DNA of 64,000 nucleotides from Vitellaria paradoxa (GCA_019916065.1 CM034237.1:38732485-38796484), one strand, 5' to 3'. Shown: positions 37,130 through 49,497, numbered from the stretch's first letter. Translations and numbers: made by a program. Notes: a model not told the origin generated them from the letters alone.

Positions 37130-38018
37130 GTTTAAGGCTGCAAGAAAGAAAACGTTAGTAGAAAATGGCTCACCCTCTCAAGTGTTTCACTCAAGTAATG
37201 GCTTTTCTCTCCAATACTCTCACTCTCTTGCCTTTTACCTCTCAATTCTCTTCCTTTTGCTTACCTTTCAAGAACTAGGGCAGAGTGTCTTTAAACCCAA
37301 TTTGAAAATATATCAATGAAAATCATAGGGATTAGGAAGAAATGGATTTGCAAATTTAACACGACTAGTTACCTAGTTATGGCTTCATTAAACCAAACAG
37401 ACCTTAAGATGGCACGAGTTTGGTATCCACCAACAATAGTGTTCAGATTTGCAAGAAAGAAGAAGAAGATAACTTTAGAATTAAAGGAAAACAAATATAT
37501 AGAAGTAAAACCCTTGAAAACCAGATTGGAATCCCCCCAATATGATGTTAACAATCCCAAAAGACTCAAAGGACAGATTGCTCACTGTTTTGCAACAAAC
37601 TTCAAGTTTAGAGCTCAATTCGGCTAGCTCTTAGTTCTCCAATCAAACCAACGAATTTCAAGCTGAAAGTTGGTGGTTTATTGCTATTTATGATGGAGAT
37701 AAAGAGGGTAAAATTTGGGAATTTTCTGGGTTGTTTTGGTGGACGAACTGATTTGCCCCTTTTTTTTTCCAGAATTTTCTCTTCTCTTCTGATTCTTTTT
37801 TTTTTTTTTATATATATAGTTCAATATCCCCCACAAGATAGTTCAACCCCTTTGCAACAACTCAGCAAACACAAAGAAAGATGAAGGAATCTCCCCTTGG
37901 CCGAAAGCCTTGAGGAGAAAACAAAAAGTCGGAAGATGAAGAGTTGAAATGGAGAAAAAAAAAAAACTTACCAAAAAAAAAAAGAAATGGAGAAAACACA
38001 CCTTGTTAGGATGATCAA
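37130..38018 (-). other. Untranslated leader of the young gypsy element
   Basis: About 890 bases lie between the primer site and the gag-pol start codon. It carries T-rich and A-rich runs (for example 37796-37812 and 37957-37985). Only short frames are present. Long leaders are usual in this clade and probably hold packaging signals. Confidence 0.6.
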
Positions 38019-38030
38019 GCTCTGATACCA
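38019..38030 (-). other. tRNA-Met primer-binding site of the young gypsy element
   Basis: The minus strand reads TGGTATCAGAGC, an exact complement of the initiator tRNA-Met 3' end, two bases after the 5' LTR terminus. Confidence 0.93.
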
Positions 38031-38032
38031 AA

Positions 38033-38786
38033 TGATGAGAAAGTAAAAAGGATCTTTATATTTAATCCAACAAGGTTTCCCACTTCAAAGAATCATCACA
38101 ACCCCAACCCGTGGAGAGGCAATAATTCGGTTTTGAAGGAAGGGACAAGCCAAGGAACCAAATCACAATAGAAACAAGTTCTAGGGTAACTTGATTATCA
38201 AAGATAAAGTAGTCAATTGGCTAAAATGACTAAGTCCAAGTTCTTTCAAGAAGCAAGGAAGAAAAGTCTCTCAAATTGAATTTCAAATCTGAAAATTACA
38301 TCCTAATCACCTTGGTGGCCGGCCACCTTACTTATAATACTAATATTTCAATCTTGGAACATCCCTCCAAGAATAGGAAAGGCCAAAAGACAAGCTTAAA
38401 TGGCATTAACTCAAAAGGCCCTCATTGGCTAGCAATTAGGGCATTCATTGCATCAGTTCATTAACTCCAAATCAATTAAAACATGCATTAAATAAGGTCT
38501 TAAATACAAAACAATAAAAGACTGAAATGGGCTTGACTCTTGACATGGTAGACTTGAGTCTTCATCTTTGGCCGAATAAGAGGCCACCATGTGGCTGCCA
38601 CCTAGCCTTTAACTAATCTCCATTTGGCAATCCCCTTTGTCCACTTGGCAAAGAACTTGGCACTTGAATTCTTCTCTTTGGCCGATTGCTTCCTCTTGTC
38701 CAAAAGCTTCCATGATCAAACTTTGGAGTTCCTTTGCTTTGGCTCTAGTTATGGGACCTTGATAGCTTAATGATGGAGCTCCTTCA
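38033..38786 (-). mobile_element. 5' LTR of the young gypsy element (754 bp)
   Basis: It has the same sequence and length as the 3' LTR. A TATA-like TGTATTTAAG on the minus strand (38499-38508) may be its promoter; the same text lies at 32031-32040 in the 3' LTR. Confidence 0.93.
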
Positions 38787-41085
38787 AAACCAAGACAAGA
38801 CCACCCTTACTTACCCCTTTGGAACCCTTGCCTATAGACACATGCCCTTTGGGTTTTGCAATGCCCTAGCCACGTTCCAGAGGTGCATGATAAGTATATT
38901 TTGTGATATGGTTAAGAAGTGCCTAGAGGTGTTCATGGATGACTTTTCTGTTTATGGTAATAGTTTTGACAGTGTCTTGAGAATTTAGGAATAGTGTTGG
39001 CTAGATGTGAGGAAAAGAATTTAGTTCTTAATTGGGAAAAGTGTCAATTTTTGGTCACTCAAGCTACAGTTCTAGGTCATATCGTGTCATCTAAAAGGAT
39101 AGAAGTTGACAAGGCTAAGATAGAAACCATTCATAAATTGCCCACCCCTAGATCTGTTACAGACATTAGATCATTTCTTGGACATGCAAGGTTTTACCGT
39201 AGATTCATAGCTTTTTTCTATCACAAGACATGCCACTTGAATGGATGTTGTAATGCCAAGAGAGTTTTGAAAAGCTTAAGGAGAGTCTCACATCTACACC
39301 CATTATACAAGCACTCAATTGGTCTTTACCTTTTGAATTAATGTGCAATGCAAGTGACTTTGCTATAGGAGTAGTTTTGGGTCAACGGGTAGATAGAAAG
39401 CCTCATGTCATTTATTACGTAAGTAAGACCCTGAGTGATGCCTAATTGAATTATTCCACGACTAAGAAAGAGCTTTTGGCAGTTGTTTTTGCTCTTCACA
39501 AATTCAAGTCTTTTATAGTCGGGCCTAAGGTGATTGTTTGCACAGATTATGCAACCCTTAGGTACCTACTCACCAAGCAGGATGCCAAGCCCAAACTTAT
39601 CCATTGGATTTTACTCTTTTAGGAGTTTGACTTAGAGGTTAGAGACAAGAAGGAAATAGAGAATGTAGTGGCTGATCATTTATCAAGGTCACCTAGGCGA
39701 AAGTTGACACACTTTGACCTACCAATAAATGAACAGTTATTTGAGGTGAGCACATTGACACAAGATCATATACCTTGGTATGTAGACAATGCTAATTACT
39801 TGACCAAAGGATTGACTCCTCTTAATCAAACTTTACTTAACCATAAGAAATTCTTTTGGAATGTTAAAAATTTCTTTTGGGATGAATCATATCTTTTCAA
39901 ATATTATTTTGATCAAGTAATTCAACAGTGCATCCCTGACCATGAGACTCAAAATGTGATTACTTTTTGCTATACTTTAGTTTGTGGCGGTCATTTCTCC
40001 GCGAAGAAGACCATCGTAAAGATCTTCTAATGTGGCCTTTATTGGCTAAACATGTTTAAGGATGTTTTTGCTTTTTGCATAGCTTGTGATCATTGCCAAA
40101 GGTTATGAGCTTTGACTAGACGGAACATGATGCCTCTCCATTTAATCCATGTAATTGAAGTTTTTGATTGTTGGGGAATAAACTTCATTGGACCTTTTAC
40201 TAGTTCCTTTGGCAACAAGTTCATACTTGTGGCAACTGATTATATGTCTAAGTGGCTAGAGGCAATTCGACGCGAATAAATGACCACAAAGTGGTTATAA
40301 AGTTTTTTAAAGAAGATATATTTTCTCGCTTCGAAATGCCTCGGGCAATGGTCAGTGATGAGGGTACCTATTTTTGCAATAAACCTGTAAGCATTCTAAT
40401 GCAGAAACATAAAATTTTACCTTATCACCTACAGAGAAGTGGCCAAGCTGAGTTAGCCAACTGGGAGATAAAAATATTGTTAGAAAAAATTGTAAATCCT
40501 GATAGAAATTATTAGTCCTAAAGGTTGGTTGACGCATTGTGAGATTATCGTACTGCATATAAGGCTATCTTAGGGATCTTCCATATCGGCTGGTTTATGG
40601 TAAAGCATGCCATCTTCCGGTTGAGATGGAACACTAAGCCTATTGGGCACTACGACAAATAAATGAAAGTATAGATAAGGCTAGGCTCCATAAGAAACTC
40701 TAACTCAACAAATTGGAGGAAATTAGGGAAGATGCATTTGAAAAATCTTGAGTCTGAAAAGTATAGAAAGGTTAAAATGAAAAAACTTCATGACAATTAC
40801 ATCTAAAAGAAATTCTTGTGTGGATCAAAAGGTGTTATTATATGACTCCAAACTTTACTTGTTTTCTGGAAAATTGAAATCTAGGTGGGTTGGTCCTTTC
40901 ATAATCATGTCCATCTCTGAGAGTGAAGCATATGAGATTGAAAACCCAAAAGATGGTTGAGTGTTGAAAGTAAATGGCCACAGATTCAAAACTTATCTTG
41001 AAAATTTTGTGGCTGAAGTTAAGGTATGAGACCTTGAGGACCCACCTCCACTTGATTGAAATGATTGATGGGATGGTTTGTATAT
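38787..41085 (+). pseudogene. Athila/Tat-like gypsy element, right half (RT, RNase H, integrase)
   Basis: The RT resumes at 38787 with QDKTTLTYPFGTLAYRHMPF and has the catalytic segment VFMDDFSVYG near 38930-38960. The RT/RNase H link is at 38994-39341 (ARFYRRFI). RNase H lies at about 39340-39690 and ends with a VADHLSR-type motif. The integrase runs from about 39700 (zinc-binding region near 39960, FCYTLVCGGHFSAKKT), through the core at 40150-40500 (YMSKWLEAI) to a C-terminal segment near 40970-41035 (VNGHRFKTYLENF). Stops and frameshifts occur throughout. Confidence 0.82.
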
Positions 41086-42180
41086 TAGTGTAGATTAGAT
41101 CTTTTTATTTTCATTTTTGTTTCCTTTTTAATCAAGCATGTGAATGGTATGATTTTATTTTCATTTTTGTTCAATATTCATTGAGCTTATCTTGTTTTAC
41201 AAGATGTTATGAAATTCAAGTTGGGGAGGAGAAGATAAGTTTATACTCATCTGTTTTGCTTAGTCTTGATGTTCATAATTTCAGATTTATTTCCAATGGA
41301 TTGCAACAAACTAAGGTAACTTCCAACCATATTTGTTTTTGAATTTCTCATATTGTGAACATTAAGGACAATGTATAATTCAAGTTTGGGGGCGAAGAAA
41401 CCTTTGGCTTTACATTTGAATTTGAGTTGATTGGTTGTTTGTTTTTGTTTGATTGTGAACATTAGGAATAAACAAGCATGCTTGCTTAAAATTTATAACA
41501 AAAAATTCAAAATCTGAAAAAATTGAAAAATAATTTTGGCAAATTATATGGTAAATCAAGTCTTTTTAGTGAATTTTTGAGTCAAATAGAGGTAATTAGT
41601 GTTTAGAGGATCTTAGTTTTGGTGACATGTAAAGCACTCTTAGTGAATATTAAGCTAAAGGAAGGTCATTAAAATTGAACTTGAAGCTAAAAAATCTGAT
41701 ACAATTTTTGGTTCGGACACCTGTCCAGACAATCGAGCTGTCCGCACCTATGTTCAAACATTCGAGCAGATTAAAAATTTTTTCTAACCTTGTAAATAGA
41801 ACACTTCTCATCAAATTTTAAGCTTCAATTGATTTTAACCCTGATGCGAACTGTGAGAGACCGACTGAGTGATTCAAACCTTCTTTTCAATTTTTCTTTC
41901 CAAAACTTTCCACAAAACTAGAAATTTCATCAAGCTAGACTTCTGAATTCCACTTCATCCCACGTAGTATTGGTGACATCATGGATTTGGGAAGCTCAAG
42001 GTCGACAGTTGTACTAGTTGATGTTGGGTTCAAACTTGTGCTTAATTTTTTATTAATCTGGGTTAAGGAAGGTTTTAGTTGGTGTGTGGAGATTGTATTG
42101 AAGCTGTTGTGAGTAATTGAGGGTGAGAACATTGTTAGGGGTTCTTCTACAATTGAAAGAAGAAAATGTGAGCATCAACT
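41086..42180 (+). mobile_element. Post-pol spacer of the Athila-like element
   Basis: Typical Athila/Tat text follows the integrase: AATTCAAGTTGGGGAGGAG near 41212 and again GGACAATGTATAATTCAAG...TTTGGGGGCG near 41367-41395. At 41710-41770 there is a cluster of TTCGGAC, TTCAAAC and TTCGAGC words like those in the 5' LTR. No open frame survives. Confidence 0.55.
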
Positions 42181-42189
42181 ATTTGTAAA

Positions 42190-42965
42190 AAGTACTGAGA
42201 GTAAAATTTTGGGTTTGAAGTTGATTGAATTGAGAATGACACCTCAAGAAGAAGTTTATAATATGAAAAAAAAAAAAAAAGAAAAGAACTGATAGTTCCA
42301 AATCCAATTTAGCTTTTGAGCTAACCAAGAAGAAAGTTTAAAATAATCCTTCTACCCAAATTGCCACCACAACCTCTATTCACCAAACTCAAGTTAAATA
42401 CCAAACCACTATTGACCGGCTAGCTACTCAACCACAAACCCAATCTCAAACTGAGGGAAATGTTGAACTTGCTACTCAACCTATGGGATAGCCAACTAAG
42501 AAAAATGTGGAAGGTGATGAGGAACAAATTGGTGGGGATCAAGGGTCTGATAATGAGAATGACGATGAGAAGCCTTGTGATGATTTTAAGTTCTTTAATA
42601 GCATGGCACAAAAATCTTTAGGAAATATTGGAGCAAAAGGCCATTAATTGCAGAGCGGGGGATGAATCTAAGTCATTTTCAAATGGTAGAGTTCAAAATG
42701 AAACAAAATTTTGAAAAGAGGGGTTAGGTGACGTGAGCTCAATTCAGTGACACTACTGTGGTCCCATTAGTACGAGAGTTCTATGCCAACATTCATAATA
42801 TAGAACACGAAAGCGGGGTATATTTCAACATCTATGCTAAAGATGTGAGGCTCTTTTTTTTTTTTGGTAAGTAGATGTGAGGTTATTTGTTTTAAAAGAA
42901 GAAAAAGATCCTCAATTTCTAAAAAAAAACAAGGTTCTTTATATTCATGGTATTGATTTTGTTAT
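42190..42965 (+). pseudogene. Third frame of the Athila-like element, broken
   Basis: After a low-complexity acidic and glutamine/threonine-rich stretch (42340-42590) comes WSKRPLIAERGMNLSHFQ and, after two stops, VVPLVREFYANIHNIE. This resembles the plant-transposon domain found downstream of pol in Athila-type elements (PF20167-like, from memory). It continues past a small insertion at 42851-42872 as LFVLKEEKDPQFLKKNK. Function in the family is unclear. Confidence 0.55.
42851..42872 (-). mobile_element. Tiny LINE-like insertion with 10-base target duplication
   Basis: A 22-base insert, a poly(T) run followed by GGTAAGT, is flanked by AGATGTGAGG on both sides (42841-42850 and 42873-42882). 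Removing it restores the frame of the host element. It looks like the extreme 3' end, poly(A) included, of a 5'-truncated retroposon on the minus strand. Confidence 0.6.
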
Positions 42966-42969
42966 ATAA

Positions 42970-44444
42970 ATTTTGAATTCATGTCAAAATTAAATCAAAT
43001 TTTAGGTTGCATAGGTTAGAAATAAATTAAATATAAAATTTATATCATGCATGTGTTACATTGCTCAATTTGAGTATGTATCTAAGTAAAGAACATATAT
43101 TTCAATGATTTTCAAGTCAAGATGTTAAGGAAATTGAACTACTATCAATTAACAAGTTAAAAATGGTTTAAAATTTTGAAAATAAAGCATGATATGACCG
43201 GGTTTGAATTTTCTAATTGTTGCCATATGGACAACCATTTGTATAGTTGTGGCATACAGACTCATCCAAATAGATGCTTGGAAATAGCCCTTTTGGGTTG
43301 ATATCCTTGCTTTTTGAGTTGTATTAGTTACACCCTATTTGTACTTGCATATGTACAAATCCTCTATACAGACTTGCTTCTAGACGAATTATATCATATT
43401 GGCATTTACTTACTTATTAGAGTTAAAATGAAGTACCTTGCATTATTTTGATACTTTCGGTATGAAGTCTTTTATGAAGTGATGTATTAATGTTATCATA
43501 AATTGTCTTATGATAATATAATGAGTTGTGATGATGTGTACTGAGATATGATGAGACGAGATATTGATTATATTATATCATATTGAAATGATTGTGGTGT
43601 ATTAATTTTTATTCAAGGTTGAAATGAACTAAAATAAAATATATACATACTTAAGGTTGAGAATCCTTAGACCTGTGTAGATGTTAGTTATCGTACCAGT
43701 AAGCTAGTAACCTATATAATGTTACAAATGCCTATAGTGGCATGTTTATATCTCAAAACTATGTGAGAAATGTGACATCTTGAAACTGTGTGTGCGGAAT
43801 TGTATATCACTCTCCAACTATATGCACGAGGTTGTTTACTTGGGCTGGATGCCAAGATTTTAAATTAGTCATGTAAACTACTTAACCTAAATTGTTTGCT
43901 TTTGATTATGTTAATGATGGAAATGGATTATCTAGATGACATTGTTAAGATTATAACATGTTGGCTTTGATTATTATTTTTTTCATGTTTTATATTAGTA
44001 ATATTATAGGACATGGCTATTATTACTATTATTTAGTGGGCATATCTATAGGAGTCATCACTCACTTACATACACTATTACAGATTTTGATAGGACTGCA
44101 TATGATAGGCAGACTAGACTAATGGGTTAAAGGCGTAACTGTCCTATATTTGTTTTAAATATGTTGTTTATATTTTAATAGACTATGTGTCTTTTATGTG
44201 ATGGTTTTGTATATATTTTACATACTATCTTTGAGAAGGTAGTAGGTTGTGGAACCTTATTTTATTCTTTCAGGAGTATTGCCTAGTCTATGATTGAGGC
44301 GATTTTGTATCTTATTTGAGACTATATATCTAGTGTTGTTTTTATTGGGATTTGGCTTTGATTAGGAATAGAATTTATATGTTTGATTATGATTTTGTAT
44401 GCGATAACTCGCACCTTGATTAATGAGAAATCGGGGGCATGACA
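42970..44444 (+). mobile_element. LTR-like remnant ending GGGGGCATGACA
   Basis: The 3' part (43640-44444) resembles the end of Del/Tekay-type gypsy LTRs, with a G-rich ending and terminal TGACA. The start is not defined and no internal region follows, so it may be a solo or broken LTR. This rests on family resemblance only. Confidence 0.35.
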
Positions 44445-45150
44445 CTTTAACACTTCAATGATTTTGTATGTGACACTTTGACTGCATAGCTTGCTAGGAA
44501 AAATAGAGAGCAGCATTTTGAATTAGGAGGCTTTAGGTACTTGTAGACCTTAATGTATGGCTAGTTGGATAGCTTGGTAGGATCCACTATGAAAAATAGA
44601 GCGTAGTGTTTTTAACTAATACAGAATTTAAGTACTTATAGACCTTTGCTGGGAAACTCACACCAATAGTATGGTTTCCTTTTTATTCAAAGAACTTGGA
44701 AACCATGAGAATTTTAGTCAAATCTTATCTAAAATTAGACTACAATTTGGCTCTATAAAAATAACCTATTATGAGGGTTTATAACATCCTTCTAGAGAGA
44801 AGAATATCACATTTTAATTGCATCATTGAGACTTCTCTCATACATCACCAATAATAAGACATCTTCATAGAAGACCAATGTTTACAGATCATCATTTCAA
44901 TTTGTGAATCCACAATCTTGGAGTTAGAAGTTTTGTGACTGTGAGTAAGGTGTCTACATGATAAAATTGAAGGTTTGATTATATAATTATTGCAGAGGCT
45001 TGTTAACTAGAATTATATGAATAGAGGAATTCCAATCCTCTGTGCTAAGAATTGAAGTTTATCTCTACCGTTTTTAGAGTTTTTAACATTAAATCCTTAC
45101 ATATTATCTCTTTATTTATCTACATTTGTGGTAGATTGTTTTAGGAAAAA
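44445..45150. other. Spacer with a short internal duplication
   Basis: Two similar clauses are visible around GTACTTGTAGACCTT (44535) and GTACTTATAGACCTT (44633), each next to AAAATAGAG text. No gene is seen. Confidence 0.4.
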
Positions 45151-45159
45151 TGCATACCC

Positions 45160-45520
45160 CCTTTAAATTATGCCTTGTTTTTCATTTTGCCTCTTTGCTT
45201 ATTAATTGTCTTCCATTGCACCCTAAACTATGACCACATATCTAAGATTGCTTAAATTGCTCCAAATTGTTTATGTCGTTTAAATTATTGAAGAAAAGTA
45301 TCCACATAACAAACATATGACTTTAAGTTAAGGAAAAATTAGATAGAAATCGAAAAAGGAAAACACATTTAAACTATAGCCCATATTCTACTTTGCCCCA
45401 TTAACTATCAATTGTCTCACATTGCACCTTTAGTTATTATTTCATTACTCAAAGTGCTCCAAATTATTTACACTACTTAAGTAATTAAAGGAAAACAGGC
45501 ATATGACTTTAAATGATGGC
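45160..45520. repeat. Diverged direct duplication left of the foldback
   Basis: About 45177-45330 and 45398-45515 share ordered words (ATTGTCTTCCATTGCACC and ATTGTCTCACATTGCACC; TGCTCCAAATT; CATATGACTTTAA). It may be part of a larger element with the foldback at 45577. Confidence 0.5.
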
Positions 45521-45576
45521 TAATCAGGCTAAACAACCTAACAAATAAGTTCCTTATAACCTACGACCATCAATAG

Positions 45577-46118
45577 CTCAATTTGGAGAAAGAAAGAATT
45601 TCATTTATCAATTAACAAAACTCCATCTCAATAGGCAAAAATTCTATCAATCAAACAACAAAATTTCCTTACACAAAGTGTTCATATAAGTTTTTACTTG
45701 AAAAATAGTGTAAAAAGAAGCATGAGCTTTCTTATCATTTATTGTTACTAATTTTTCTTATAGACCTCTTTAAGGTGAGCACTCGTGGAAATTGCGTGAA
45801 AACTGCCCCTTACTTTTCATCTAGGCCTTTTTAAGTTGAGTACTGTGCTTACCTTAAATAAGCCTAGAAGAAAAATAAAGAGTGGTAAATGATAAGAAAG
45901 TCTGTGCTCATCTTAAAGAGGCCCAGAAGGAAATGTAAGGAGTAATAAATGACAAGAAAGTTTGTGCTTCTTCTCATGCAATTTCCATGCCATTTTCCTA
46001 GTAAAAACTTATATGAACTCTTTGTATGAAAAAATTTGTTGTTTAGTTAATAGAATTTTTACTAGTCAAATGAAATCTTGTTAATTGAATAACAAATTTT
46101 TTACCACTCCAGATTGAG
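45577..46118. repeat. Foldback element with roughly 200-base arms
   Basis: The arms run from CTCAATTTGGAG (45577) inward and, on the opposite strand, from CTCAATCTGGAG (46118) inward. They share AAAAATTCTAT, GTTCATATAAGTTTTTAC, CTTTCTTRTCATTTATT and CCTCTTTAAGRTGAGCAC. Two shorter copies of the innermost clause lie in the loop. No coding capacity. A transcript would form a long hairpin. Confidence 0.75.
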
Positions 46119-46539
46119 TCTTGAAAATAGCCTTAGGAATGTACTCCTACCTCACCCTCACCTGGTAGTAATCAGACCTCAAATCTATCATTGAAAAGAC
46201 AACATAACGATTCAGTTAATCAAACAAGTCGTTAATCCTTGGTAAAGGATACCAATTCTATAACACTTAATATTTTATTTTGACCATCTATTGAGAAATT
46301 GGGCCAATTAAATATTTACACATGAGATTTGGTCTGAATAGTGAGGTTTATTTTATTTTTCCTGTGTCGCGTCTAGCTCAAAGTTGTGTTAGGTTGGAAA
46401 ATTAGGCCAAGGGCCCAGCCTATTTTCTTTTCTTCCCCCTTCTTCTACTTTTCTTTAGCTACATTACCATCTTCTCCATTTTCCTTCTCCATCTCCATTA
46501 GTCAGAGATAGGGTTTCTTGTCTTGTGGCTTTGTTATTC

Positions 46540-48180
46540 TTGGCTTTGGTTAGTAGTGATTCTTAAATGGGGTCATGTTTTTGGATTGTTATTTTAGGTT
46601 AATGATGAAAATGGATATGTATATAGATGCCTACATAGAGAGAGAATGATATGCATTGTTGATTAAAAAAGCATGACCTGATGATATCGGTTTAAATTTG
46701 TGTTAAGTATGTAAAGAACACTTATAGGCATGATTATTATTTGGTATTCTATGAACAATTTGGAATAATATTGGTTTACAAATTGAATGGATTGAGAAAC
46801 TTTGAAAAAAGCAAAATGACATTGGGTTACAGGAGCTCTGTCATGAACACGCCAGCCTTGGTGTCATACGTATGCTTGTAACTAGATCTTCCTTGTGCGC
46901 ACACCAGTTGGTGTCCTGTGCGCACGACAGGGGGTGACTTGCTCGTGCACACGTGAAAAGTATTCCCATATACGCACCCCACTCCTTTGCTACCTCATGC
47001 ATCTAGTCTTGGTTTAGTGCACACGACTAGCTAGGAGGCTACTTCTTGCACACACCTAAGCTTAGCTCGTGTGCACAACCTCTTGACACTTAGAATGTTT
47101 TCAAATATTGAAACATATACTTTTATTATATTATTGTATGCCATAGATGGTTAAGTGTTATGTGATATTATGATATCTATAGTTACTATTACTAGTTGAT
47201 AGGCTGAGATAATGGAATAAAATAATAAAATATCATAATTTGGAAAAGGTGCATATATTTTAGTATGATTTTGATTTTTTGGGGGGAGGGTTGGTACTAG
47301 AAATATGGGGTATAAATATATCCTAAAAAGTCTCAAAACTTGCACAAAGATAGGGTGTTCACAGTCAATAGGTTAGTCACCTATGAAGTGAGGCAGACGC
47401 TATCTAGTGTCGTTCACGCCTAATGTACCCAGGTGGCTAATGTGTAATTGTAGTGTCATTTATATTGGTTAACGTCGATATAAGACATGCCCAAAAGGGG
47501 CATGGGTTAGTAATCTGTGGTTACAGACCCGCTTGATAGAGTACCCAACCTGCTAAGTATTGATTTTAATATAATATGTATTGAGGTTAATAATAAGATA
47601 AATAGATGAGGTATTTTACAAGTTTAATTTTGTTTTAAGCAATTGATGATTATATAATGTGATGCTGATTCTACTGCTCAAATAGTAGCATGGTTAGGCA
47701 TATAATATATGCTTGCTTATTTTTATTATGCACTAGTGGTTATGCTCACTCCTCCACAGACATTGCTGCAGGTTCTGGTGTTGACACCCATATCGGGACA
47801 TCTAGCTAAGGAGTGTAGATCACCTTTGGTGTTTATTTTTGTCAGTTCATTTTGAGAGCTTTATTATTATAATTTGTATCTTTTAGTTTTTATTTTCCTT
47901 CGTGGGTTGATGTAGGAATGTAATTAATATTCTTTACATTTGATATGGTTGTACGGGCCAAGTTGAGTTCTTTAGATAATATATTATTTTGAAGTATGAT
48001 TGCTTGGTCTACGACCAAGGTTAGTTGTACTTTATTATATTTTCATTTTCAATCCTTTTATATTTACTTTATTTGCGCTAGTGGATTGTATGGCTTTGAT
48101 AACAAATTGTATGATGTGATGATATATCGTTGCATGTTATAGTGAGTCCCACTTCGGGTCATAGAATTCGGTACGTGACA
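46540..48180 (+). mobile_element. LTR-like remnant ending GGTACGTGACA
   Basis: The 3' part (47350-48180) reads like a gypsy LTR: CTCACTCCTCCACAGACATTGCTGCAGGTT-type text near 47745-47780 and a terminal CGGTACGTGACA. Near 46850-47090 it is packed with GTGCGCAC and GTGCACAC words. No primer site follows and the start is unclear, so a solo LTR is likely. Confidence 0.4.
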
Positions 48181-49497
48181 GATGGTCTTCCCTCCCCTTC
48201 CTCCTCCTTCTTTTTCTCTTTTCTTTCTTCTAACTAGATCCTTCTTTCTTCCTTATCTTTTCTTTTTCCTTTCCAACACAGTAAACTCACACTCTCACAT
48301 CCCCTAGCTAGTTTACTTCCAAAAATTCTCAAAAAAAAAAAAAAAAAATCTCTTTCTCAACTCAGCTTTTTTCTTATAAGTTCGGTGTAAAACACTTCTC
48401 TCATTTAACATGCAATGCATATATAAAGGGAAAATGGAAAAAGAATGTTTGGAATTAGGACAAATGCGCAAATGGAAAAGACACATGATGAGGATGTCCA
48501 TTTAATGGGGAGTCCACCCATGCAAAAGATATTTATATATATACATAATAACCCATTTGGTAGAACTGTCAAACAAAACCCAGAAAGGGATTATCATTCA
48601 GACACATGTGCAAACGGCTCTCTACACTTAGAAAAATCTCTAAGTGTTTAAACGTTTAGTTCATACAAATCACATAATTATCCCTCACATTAAATAATAT
48701 TAAATAAGGCTTAATTATATTAATGAATAAAGTAATCAAATAAATACATAGGTCATAACGTGATAGTTGGGAGAACAAAATGAGAAACGGATCATAATTT
48801 AAAGGGGTATATATTTTTTCATTATTTTATTACTTTATTGTGCAATTGAGATGGATTAGATTGCTAGCACATATGTTCTCCTTTTACTTTTTAAAATATT
48901 TTAATCCATTTAAATGAACACATGCATTTGAGTCTTTTTGTTTTCTTCATTTTTACTATTTATGATCATCTTTTTTTTTTTTTTGGGTTTTCTCTCTCTT
49001 TTTTTTATTGCTAAATTTTTAAACACAAATATTTTCTTAAGTTGATGCTTCAAGAGAATATGAATTTGTAGTTGAAATGTTGAAATAATATTAAAAATTC
49101 AAATTCCTTCGAAATAGTAACAGTTGCTTGGATGTTCATTTGGCAATCAAACTTTTACTAATTTTACACAGAATTTTGACATGTATTACTTTAGTTGGAT
49201 GTTGAGTGCTTAATAAAAGTTGAAGAAAAGTTTATAAAAATTAGATAAAATTGGTAAAAATTGATTTTGTGTTTGATAAAAAAGTTGAAAAAAATAATTA
49301 AAAAAATTAATCTTTGTGTGGATGTGAAAGTCAGTGAACCAAAAAAGGCCAAAATACACAAATTCTTAACTTCTATAGAAAGTTTAAAATTGAAATTGTC
49401 AAAATACACAAATTCTTAACTTCTATGGAAAGTTTAAAATTGAAATTACAATAAGGTTCAATCTCCAAAATGAATGTTAATCCTATTCGTTTATTTA
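48181..49497. other. Intergenic sequence with a local duplication
   Basis: A 45-base clause beginning GTCAAAATACACAAATTC-like text is repeated in tandem around 49350-49445. T-rich runs are frequent. No gene seen. Confidence 0.4.

Larger units (their letters stand above)
31565..38786 (-). mobile_element. Complete young Ty3/gypsy retrotransposon, CRM-like, 7.2 kb
   Basis: Its parts are 754-bp LTRs at 38033-38786 and 31565-32318, a tRNA-Met primer site at 38019-38030, one gag-pol frame (37129-32141) and a polypurine tract at 32319-32335. It is nested in reverse orientation within the RT of the older Athila-like element, whose frame resumes at 38787 (NQDKTTLTYPFG). The flanks are CTTTA on the left and AAACC on the right, so there is no five-base target duplication. 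LTRs without visible differences and the intact frame indicate very recent insertion. Confidence 0.93.
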
